Assembly: GCA_905233825.1 (NCBI GenBank)
Contig: CAJOFE010000004.1
Location: 1 to 64,000 of the forward strand
DNA from: an uncultured Prevotella sp.
Lineage (GTDB): Bacteria; Bacteroidota; Bacteroidia; Bacteroidales; Bacteroidaceae
DNA length: 64,000 bases
Direction: 5' to 3'
The notes under the pieces were generated by a model. That model was not told the origin of the DNA, ran no database searches, and saw only the letters and a program-made list of their open reading frames with translations. A program made the translations under genes and the position numbers. Shown piece after piece: positions 36,606 to 42,941 of the stretch; position 1 is the first letter of the stretch; every line of letters begins with the position of its first letter.

Positions 36606-37556
36606 ATGAGTAAAGAATCATTTGAGCTTGTTAAGACTAAAATATACAAAACCTGTCAAACGAGAGGCGCCGATGATGATGTTATCTATCAGAATCGGGT
36701 GAAACGTAATAATACAGTTCTCATTCCATATAATGAATACGAGGTTTGCAAAAAGGCTCCAACTGCAAATGGTGTATATGAAAATGGCTATATCGTACTG
36801 ATAAAACCGGAAGAGTATTTTGTGCCAAATGCATCTGCAAAATTCAAAAAACAGGGATTGGAACTCGGAAAGAACATGCTTGTGTTCTATGAAACGCGGG
36901 AGCAATGGAATAACTATAAGATTAAGACTGGATGGAAACCTGCTACATCGCGTAAAGCACCGCTGGGTGGTGAGTATGTCGCTAGAGTACCTGCTACAAC
37001 AGCCGAAGGACAGACGAAAATCGTGGAGGGGTATAACACCTCGACAATGAAAGGTGCTGGAATACGTGTTTACGAATATGCAGACAGCAATACAATAGAC
37101 TTGTGTAGGCTGCAACTGGAATACCTGTTTTGGTCGTGTTATGACATTGAAAAGTTTCTCGAAGACAATGAAGAACAACGAAAGGCTCTGGAAATCCATA
37201 GAGACAAGATCTTGGCAAAGGCTCACGAAAAGGGAGTTGATGATACCAAACGTTTACAGAAGGAACGCATCATTGACAATGAGGGACATACAATCTGTCC
37301 TTTGTGCTTGGAAAAGATGTCAGCTCTCAACTTTGCCTCAAAAATGGTTCAGGCAGAAGGACGTGAAGTTCCCGACCTCACTGTTACCGATACAAGTCTG
37401 TTCCATATTCATGAGTTAAGAACAGGTTCTTTTAATCATCAATTATTCAACCTCGGTTGGGGACATCACTATTGTAATATAACCGTAGCCGACAAGGGCG
37501 TTGAAGGAACGCTGGACTGGATGAAGCAAATCCTAGAAAAGAACAACAGAATTTGA
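36606..37556 (+). CDS. Type II restriction endonuclease, HNH-like, possibly BstXI family
   Basis: A 316-residue protein in the endonuclease position next to a controller and a methyltransferase. The C-terminal part has a zinc-finger-like CPLC (231-234), then HIHELRTGSFNHQLF (267-281) and GWGHHYCN (284-291), which fits an HNH (beta-beta-alpha-metal) nuclease. The N-terminal half (TRGADDDVIYQNRVKRNNTV) may recognise DNA. The overall pattern reminds me of the BstXI family, but I could not confirm this. It faces the methyltransferase tail to tail with 7 bases between the stop codons. AT-rich relative to core genes. Confidence 0.72.
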   Translation: MSKESFELVKTKIYKTCQTRGADDDVIYQNRVKRNNTVLIPYNEYEVCKKAPTANGVYENGYIVLIKPEEYFVPNASAKFKKQGLELGKNMLVFYETREQWNNYKIKTGWKPATSRKAPLGGEYVARVPATTAEGQTKIVEGYNTSTMKGAGIRVYEYADSNTIDLCRLQLEYLFWSCYDIEKFLEDNEEQRKALEIHRDKILAKAHEKGVDDTKRLQKERIIDNEGHTICPLCLEKMSALNFASKMVQAEGREVPDLTVTDTSLFHIHELRTGSFNHQLFNLGWGHHYCNITVADKGVEGTLDWMKQILEKNNRI

Positions 37557-37563
37557 TATAACA

Positions 37564-38679
37564 TCAGAAGAGAGAGGCCATTTGAACGGTCTCTTTCTTT
37601 TTGTTCTTTGCAGTACCTTTCATCAGCCGATAGCCCTCAACTTCCATAAAGTCCACGTCGGCAACTATTTCCAAACGCTCTTTGATGGCAGCACACCAAT
37701 TCTTATCTATCTCAATACCAACAGAATAGCGATTTGTCTTTAGTGCTGCAATAAGTGTACTACCAGAACCTGCAAAGCAATCAAGAACGATGTCTTTCTC
37801 GAATGTAGTTGCCTTGATACAATGTTCCAACATGTCGATTGGCTTTTCTGCAGGATGTTTGCCTTGGTACTGCTTAACTGAAGGGAAAGTCCAAATATCA
37901 GTATACTCTACATCTGAGTTTACCTCAAATGGTCGAATTGCATCTTCATAGCATGGCATTGGATCATTGAGGCCGTGTTCAGATAAAGCAATACATATTT
38001 TTTCGTATTGTTCACGACTGGGTATATTCCGACCCGATTCCCAATTAGAAACTGCCCCTCCATGATTCACTTTTCCATGAGCACCGATAAGGGCTGTAAG
38101 TTCATGCATTGACATGTTACACTTTGAACGAGCTTCTTTCAGCATGTTTCCAAAACTTGAACGTTTCAAATTACCTTCGGTAGCTGGTTCAAAGAAAATG
38201 ATGCGTTCAGATTGCGGATACCACTGTCGAAGAGCCTCCTTTTTCATTTTTCCTTTCCATCCATCATAGCCAGGTTCGTTAGGCTTCGTCCATACGATAT
38301 GTGAAAGCACATTGAAATATTTGGAAAGCATTATCTCTAATTTTGCTTCCATTGTGGATGAACAAAACATAAAACCAGAACCATTCGGACGTAAGATGCG
38401 TTTCCATTCTTTAACAAACACTTCCATCCATGACAAAAAATCTTCGTCTGAATCAAAAGCTTTGTCATTGATAATATTCTCTTTCTTTGTACTGTGATAT
38501 GGAGGATCTGTTAGGATTAATGAAACAGATTGGTCAGGTATCAAACGAAGCAATTCCTGTGAATCACCATTTGCAACTAAAGAATGTGCATTATCATAAT
38601 ACACATTTCCTGACATTCCACACTTAATGCGAGAGAAATCTGAGGCTCTATTTATGTTTTGTATCATTGAAGATGTCAT
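37564..38679 (-). CDS. Type II DNA methyltransferase (beta class) with an embedded helix-turn-helix
   Basis: A 371-residue DNA methyltransferase. The catalytic motif DPPY (58-61) precedes the AdoMet-binding FAGSGST (302-308), the order of beta-class N6-adenine or N4-cytosine enzymes. Between them, at about 176-238, lies an XRE-like helix-turn-helix (MLKEARSKCNMSMHELTALI, then AVSNWESGRNIPSREQY), which is unusual and could let the enzyme repress its own promoter. The start at 38679 is chosen because the promoter -7 element covers 38690-38697; the Met at 38667 is an alternative. It protects host DNA from the adjacent endonuclease. Confidence 0.87.
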   Translation of the reverse strand: MTSSMIQNINRASDFSRIKCGMSGNVYYDNAHSLVANGDSQELLRLIPDQSVSLILTDPPYHSTKKENIINDKAFDSDEDFLSWMEVFVKEWKRILRPNGSGFMFCSSTMEAKLEIMLSKYFNVLSHIVWTKPNEPGYDGWKGKMKKEALRQWYPQSERIIFFEPATEGNLKRSSFGNMLKEARSKCNMSMHELTALIGAHGKVNHGGAVSNWESGRNIPSREQYEKICIALSEHGLNDPMPCYEDAIRPFEVNSDVEYTDIWTFPSVKQYQGKHPAEKPIDMLEHCIKATTFEKDIVLDCFAGSGSTLIAALKTNRYSVGIEIDKNWCAAIKERLEIVADVDFMEVEGYRLMKGTAKNKKKETVQMASLF

Positions 38680-38689
38680 TTTTGCGTTG

Positions 38690-38697
38690 CAAAGATA
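38690..38697 (-). promoter_or_regulatory. -7 element of the methyltransferase gene
   Basis: TATCTTTG on the minus strand (complement of 38690-38697). It leaves only a few bases before the ATG at 38679, so the message is nearly leaderless if that start is used. Confidence 0.65.
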
Positions 38698-38769
38698 CAT
38701 ATATTTTTCCGATTATCGTTCAATGAGAGCAAAATCTTATCAATTTTTATAACAAGGAATTGCAGCGCA

Positions 38770-38930
38770 TGTAAGCGATGCCCTGTTTTTGTAAGCGTTT
38801 ATGTAAGCACAAACAAATTATTTTGATAATATTTTGAGCTGGAACACTCCTGAATCGCAGAGAGTTTCAGCCTTCTTTATGTCGTGTTTCAGAACTATGT
38901 AAGCAAATCCTGGAAAAGTGCTTACATAAG
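38770..38930. repeat. Repeat cluster to the right of the restriction-modification cassette
   Basis: The gap 38680-38980 holds no gene but is full of repeats. TGTAAGC occurs directly at 38770, 38790, 38802 and 38898, and inverted (GCTTACA) at 38920-38926. The last two form a hairpin with 10-bp arms, TATGTAAGCA and TGCTTACATA. Between them, at 38803-38883, lies the second copy of the direct repeat found at 36155-36236. Confidence 0.8.
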
Positions 38931-38980
38931 GAGGGGTGGTTTCCCTATTGCCGAGGGCAACAATAACTGCCCGAAGCAAT

Positions 38981-39493
38981 ATGAAAAATAATAAAAGAAC
39001 TCGCGTAGGGTCTGAAGCACAGTACGGCCCACGCCTCGCAGGAGAAATCTTGCACGACTATCTGGAGAACAGTAACGAACCTTTGGCTCGGGCTTACCGA
39101 GAACACACATCCGAAGTAGAAGCCGAGGTGCAAGGTTGGCACCACAACACGGACTTGGCCGTGGATTTGAAAACCATCTTGCGCCGCGACCGCTTCATGA
39201 AGACGGGCAAGACGTATCAGGGCATTCTGCGCCGCGACTCGGACACCGAGATCGAGGACTTCCGCTGCCGCGACCCGCACTACACGTTCGTCGAGACGCA
39301 GCTCCCGATGGCTGAGAAGCGCAACCCGCACGTCTTCATTGGCAAGTACATCACCATCACCCGTAGGGACGACGGCTCGCTCCGCCCGAACTTCCGCCCT
39401 TTGAAGATGGGCAGGGACTTCAGCCTCGAGCGCTATGCCCTCGGCGTGAGTAACGAACTGCTCTGGGGGCTGGAGGGCCTGGTAGAGGTGTAA
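38981..39493 (+). CDS. Conserved-looking protein of unknown function at the start of the primase module
   Basis: A 170-residue soluble basic protein, not recognised. It starts MKNNKRTRVGSEAQYGPRLA and continues with HDYLENSNEPLARAYREHTS, DLAVDLKTILRRDRFMKTGK and PHVFIGKYITITRRDDGSLR. The ATG at 38981 is used because the upstream residues read as translated repeat. Base composition shifts here from AT-rich to GC-rich, unlike the restriction-modification genes. It precedes the DUF3987-like ATPase with the octamer element of locus 2 in between. Confidence 0.65.
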   Translation: MKNNKRTRVGSEAQYGPRLAGEILHDYLENSNEPLARAYREHTSEVEAEVQGWHHNTDLAVDLKTILRRDRFMKTGKTYQGILRRDSDTEIEDFRCRDPHYTFVETQLPMAEKRNPHVFIGKYITITRRDDGSLRPNFRPLKMGRDFSLERYALGVSNELLWGLEGLVEV

Positions 39494-39499
39494 CCACTC

Positions 39500-39655
39500 C
39501 AAATCTCAAATCTCAATTATCTCAATTACACAATTGCATCAACATCTCTTCATTATAAGTTATATAACTTATTAATAATCAAATATATAGAATATATATA
39601 AAGGATGTGATAACAGCAAAAACTAATAATTGAGATATTGAGATTTGAGATAGCG
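39500..39655. repeat. Octamer-flanked AT-rich element, locus 2
   Basis: The left arm (about 39501-39527) has three units around ATCTCAA. The right arm (about 39628-39652) has three inverted units, TTGAGATA, TTGAGATT and TGAGATAG. Between them is an AT-rich core. The core aligns with that of locus 1 read on the minus strand (ACATCTC, TTATATAACTTATTAATA, TATATAGA) although the octamers are unrelated. It lies in the 206-bp gap upstream of the DUF3987-like gene, where its promoter would be expected. Confidence 0.82.
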
Positions 39656-39699
39656 AGGACATCTGACAGTATTAGTAAACATTAAAGGATTAAAAGACA

Positions 39700-41022
39700 A
39701 TGACTTACGATATTTTTTCTAACCAGCCGCAGGAGCCAAACATAGGCCGCGGCACGGAGTTTCTCAAGTTTCTTACCTCAAAAGCTTCCGCAAAGATGCA
39801 GCAGCCGCTGAAGCCTATGGCTTTCCCTGCCTTGTCGGCACATGTTTCCTCTGAAGTGAAGATGAAGTATAGCGACGGAAAATACTATGAGGTAGGCGCT
39901 GGGCAGCTTGGTCATCTTATAGGTGTATCAGGTATTGGTAAGCGCGAACTGAGCTATTTGGTTGGTGCGATATGCCGAGACTTTGAAGCCCACGATACAG
40001 CAGAGTTTCAGCGCCTGGCCTTATGGACCTCTCAGATGAAGTCGAGGGCCGCTAACAAGACTAAACCTGAAAGACCGTCTGATATTTATTTTCTCTATCC
40101 ACCCGAAGACGTCACAAAGCCGGCATTTGCTCAGAATTGTCAGGCTCTGGAGAAGAATGGCGGTCTTACCCAGTACCTGAATCTGAGTGAATGTGAAGCA
40201 GCCTGCCGTATTGCGGGCAGCAAGAGCCAGATGAGCGTACTCATCAGAAATGCCTTCGACGTTGAGAGAGGCGGAGGTCAGCTTCGTGCATCAGAAAGCG
40301 GCATTAGTGCGAATCCTATTATCAGACTCTGTATGACTATGAGCAGTACGCCAGAGGTAGCGCAAGCCTTTTACAAACGTGATATGAGAAACGGTTTCTT
40401 CTCGCGTGTAAACATTGCCTACGTACCTCGTGGCGAGCGCATCGGCAAGATTCCCAAACAGAAAGACTACAATGAGCAGTACCTCGCCGAAATGGATATG
40501 TATTTGCAGCGTTTGAAGAACGCTCGCGGTTGTTTCCATATAAAACAGCTCAACCGTGTGGCCGACCAGCTGGCCGAGGAGATGGTTGACTTGGCTAACC
40601 TCTGTGATTCGGATGACCTGTTCGAAATCAGCCACCGCTCGATATTCAGTTCTTGGAAGAAAGCCGCCGTCCTCTGGCTGCTGAATGACATGACCTATTC
40701 GCGCAGCATTGGTGAATGGATGGTCTATTTCTGCTATTACGATCTTTGGGCACGTCTGCAGGTGTTTGATCAGATGATTTCTTCTGGTGAAGTTCAGGTG
40801 GAAGAGTCGCGTAAGCGCGGACAGGTGAATATGCTGGAGAGTCTGCCTAATCCCTTCTCTGAGCAACAGTTGGAAAACCTGCGCGTTAGCCTCGGCAGAA
40901 GCAAGGAAGGAACGAATCACCAGATTTCGGTTTGGACGAACAGACATTTTATTGAATATTCGAACCAGACGGGGCTCTACACCAAGACCGAGGAATATCT
41001 GAAGGGAACTAAGAATTCATAA
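39700..41022 (+). CDS. DUF3987-like P-loop ATPase/helicase-related protein
   Basis: A 440-residue protein. A Walker A-like segment, GVSGIGKRELSYLVGA, lies near residue 74, with the usual Thr/Ser after GK replaced by Arg. Further conserved-looking parts are LYPPEDVTKPAFAQN and SSTPEVAQAFYKRDMRNGFFSRVNIAYVP. This layout fits the DUF3987 group, often paired with a CHC2 primase in Bacteroidota accessory regions. It is followed after 2 bases by that primase. A replication or repair role for a mobile unit is likely but not shown. Confidence 0.75.
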   Translation: MTYDIFSNQPQEPNIGRGTEFLKFLTSKASAKMQQPLKPMAFPALSAHVSSEVKMKYSDGKYYEVGAGQLGHLIGVSGIGKRELSYLVGAICRDFEAHDTAEFQRLALWTSQMKSRAANKTKPERPSDIYFLYPPEDVTKPAFAQNCQALEKNGGLTQYLNLSECEAACRIAGSKSQMSVLIRNAFDVERGGGQLRASESGISANPIIRLCMTMSSTPEVAQAFYKRDMRNGFFSRVNIAYVPRGERIGKIPKQKDYNEQYLAEMDMYLQRLKNARGCFHIKQLNRVADQLAEEMVDLANLCDSDDLFEISHRSIFSSWKKAAVLWLLNDMTYSRSIGEWMVYFCYYDLWARLQVFDQMISSGEVQVEESRKRGQVNMLESLPNPFSEQQLENLRVSLGRSKEGTNHQISVWTNRHFIEYSNQTGLYTKTEEYLKGTKNS

Positions 41023-41024
41023 TT

Positions 41025-41921
41025 ATGGATAGAATCCAACTTCAGAAGCTTCGCGACCTTCCTATCGAGGGGGTCGCGGAGCGACTCGGGCTCCAAGTCC
41101 GAATGCACAAGGCGCTCTGTCCCTTCCACGACGACCACCATGCCAGCCTGTCGTTCAAAAAGAACAAGTATAAATGTTGGAGCTGTGGGGAAAGTGGAGA
41201 TACGATCAGTCTGGTAGAGAAAGTGCTTCATAAGGATTTCCTTGATGCCTGCCGTTGGCTGGCAATGGAAACCTCTCTCCCCATAAGGGAAGTGGGTGAT
41301 TGGGCGCCCAAGCCGTTTGACGGGAGCCGTTATGGAAGGTATTTTGAAAGGCCTTGGCTCTCGCCCGAAGCCCGACGGTTTCTCTTCGAGGAGCGCCATC
41401 TGGACGAGCGTGTGGTGCGCTGGTGTCGCCTGACGTCGTGGCGCGACAGGCAGGGCGTGCCGTGGCTGCAAACGCCTTATTACGACCGTGAGGGCCGTCT
41501 GGTAGGCGTTCAGAACCGCAACCTGGTGAAGGGTGCCTTGCCGCGTTTCCGCTTCCCTGCGGGCTCGCAATGCAGCATCTACAACCTGCCCGTGCTGAAC
41601 CTTTTAAAGCCTGGCGACGAGCTCTATATTGCCGAGGGCTGCTCCGACTGCTGGAGCCTGTTGTCGGCCGGTCACAAGGCCATAGCCATCCCCTCGGCCA
41701 CCCTGCTGAGCCGAAAGGACATCGAAGTGCTGAAAGGCCTTAACTCCTCCACTTCAGGGGAGACTGGGAGGGGGCTTTCTTTCCACATGTTCCCCGACAA
41801 CGACCTGCCCGGCGAGCGCCTGTTCCTGCAACTGAAGGAGATTTTGCCCCGTCTCGTCCGCCATCAGCTGCCCCCCGGCTGCAAGGATTTCAGCGAGTAT
41901 TTTGTTTCAAGAAAAACTTGA
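41025..41921 (+). CDS. CHC2 zinc-finger and Toprim DNA primase
   Basis: A 298-residue DnaG-related primase. The zinc finger has Cys32, His35, Cys51 and Cys54 (LCPFHDDHHASLSF, then KYKCWSCGESGDT). The Toprim domain has the acidic ELYIAEGCSD (Glu204) and MFPDNDLPGE (Asp258, Asp260). It lacks a helicase-binding domain, which the upstream DUF3987-like protein may replace. Residues 239-252 (LNSSTSGETGRGLS) are encoded by a repeat-like GC-rich stretch and look like an insertion between the Toprim motifs. Confidence 0.87.
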   Translation: MDRIQLQKLRDLPIEGVAERLGLQVRMHKALCPFHDDHHASLSFKKNKYKCWSCGESGDTISLVEKVLHKDFLDACRWLAMETSLPIREVGDWAPKPFDGSRYGRYFERPWLSPEARRFLFEERHLDERVVRWCRLTSWRDRQGVPWLQTPYYDREGRLVGVQNRNLVKGALPRFRFPAGSQCSIYNLPVLNLLKPGDELYIAEGCSDCWSLLSAGHKAIAIPSATLLSRKDIEVLKGLNSSTSGETGRGLSFHMFPDNDLPGERLFLQLKEILPRLVRHQLPPGCKDFSEYFVSRKT

Positions 41922-41962
41922 AAAAAGTTGCTTAAATATTTGGTAGTTTGAGAATTATTTAT

Positions 41963-41970
41963 TATCTTTG
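41963..41970 (+). promoter_or_regulatory. -7 element upstream of the HU-like gene
   Basis: TATCTTTG at 41963-41970, 163 bases before the HU-like start. If used, the long leader contains the 22-bp repeat of locus B. Confidence 0.5.
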
Positions 41971-42004
41971 TAACCAAAATATAAGAGCGCTCTTTGGTAT
42001 AACA

Positions 42005-42048
42005 GATGCCGTTTCCAGGGCCCGGAGATGCCGTTTCCAAGGCCAAGA
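42005..42048. repeat. 22-bp-period repeat, locus B
   Basis: Two direct 22-bp units, 42005-42026 and 42027-42048, each beginning GATGCCGTTTCCA. A 22-base stretch here (42016-42037) is the exact complement of the first unit at 59726-59747. A C-run/G-run hairpin follows at about 42069-42084. Confidence 0.85.
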
Positions 42049-42132
42049 AATAGCCCCCCTCTCGCTTCCCCCCCAAGGGGGAGAACTAAGTAAACACAAA
42101 CACAAAAAATTCACAAACACAAAAACTAAATT

Positions 42133-42699
42133 ATGGCAGATTTGAATTTACAAATGCAGATTGATGCTCGCCGTAACAACAACGAGGCGAGCACGAAGTA
42201 CGGGCGAATCTATCCCGTGTTGTACAAGAAGGGCACGCTGAGCACGGCGGGCCTGGTGAAGCACATGGCTGAGCACGGTAGCCTGGTGACCGACGAGGTG
42301 CTGGCGTTGGTGCTGGCACAGCTGAAGAAGTGCGTTCCCGAGCTGGTGAGCCAGGGCTACGGCATAGTGCTCGACGGCCTGGGCGAGTTCTACCCCAGCA
42401 TCACCTGTGCCGCTAACGCTGGCAAGAGCGACGTGGAGACCTTCATCGCCACCCCCACGGAGGACATGATCAAGGGCGTTCACCTGCGCTTCCGCCCCAT
42501 CGGCGACGACGTGCAGAAGCTGGCCTCCACCTATTTCAAGGCTCAATGCTCGTTCAAGAAGGGCGACTATGTGAAGGTGAACATGGCCGAAGACGCGCAG
42601 ACGCACAAGCGTACCACCTGGGTGGAGCGCATCCCGCTCGATGACTGGGAGACCTACAAGGCCAACGGCGGCTCGCCTGTTCCGGTAAGACCGGAGTAG
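42133..42699 (+). CDS. HU-like DNA-binding protein, long form
   Basis: A 188-residue protein of the HU-like (HU-HIG) group found in Bacteroidota accessory regions. The HU-type fold spans about residues 25-125 (GTLSTAGLVKHMAEHGSLVT, YGIVLDGLGEFYPSI, KGVHLRFRP). A C-terminal part from about 140 contains KKGDYVKVNMAEDAQTHKRT and ends SPVPVRPE. It is GC-rich with strongly biased codons, unlike the nearby restriction-modification genes, so it may be well expressed. It closes the primase module and the island. Confidence 0.82.
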   Translation: MADLNLQMQIDARRNNNEASTKYGRIYPVLYKKGTLSTAGLVKHMAEHGSLVTDEVLALVLAQLKKCVPELVSQGYGIVLDGLGEFYPSITCAANAGKSDVETFIATPTEDMIKGVHLRFRPIGDDVQKLASTYFKAQCSFKKGDYVKVNMAEDAQTHKRTTWVERIPLDDWETYKANGGSPVPVRPE

Positions 42700-42718
42700 C
42701 CCCCCCCCCGGACTCACT

Positions 42719-42760
42719 CCCTATATCCCCCTCTCCGGCTGGCGAGGGGGAACTATAGGG
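42719..42760. repeat. Strong hairpin in the gap before batD
   Basis: CCCTATA (42719-42725) and CCCCCTC (42727-42733) pair with GAGGGGG (42744-42750) and TATAGGG (42754-42760). There is no T-run, so it is not a standard terminator. CCTCTC/GAGAGG-type hairpins like it appear inside rimO and beside locus B. Confidence 0.8.
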
Positions 42761-42911
42761 AAGAGGAATAGAGGTGGGATGCTGACTCCAGTAGCGGCAT
42801 TTCGCCCGTTTTAGACGGATTTGACTTTCCCTTCGACCGTCGATTTCACAATTCTTTATATTCCAGAATGCAAAAAAAATGTAATCTCTTCGCTAAATCG
42901 AATTTTTGCAC

Positions 42912-42919
42912 TACCTTTG
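42912..42919 (+). promoter_or_regulatory. -7 element of batD-batE
   Basis: TACCTTTG at 42912-42919, 23 bases before the batD ATG at 42942. It gives batDE its own promoter, needed because the island separates it from batABC. Confidence 0.7.
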
Positions 42920-42941
42920 CAGTTCGATAATCATTGTGCAA

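Noticed and set aside
42700..42760. Terminator after the HU-like gene
   Set aside because: The hairpin is strong but no T-run follows on either strand, so it was recorded as a repeat hairpin instead.
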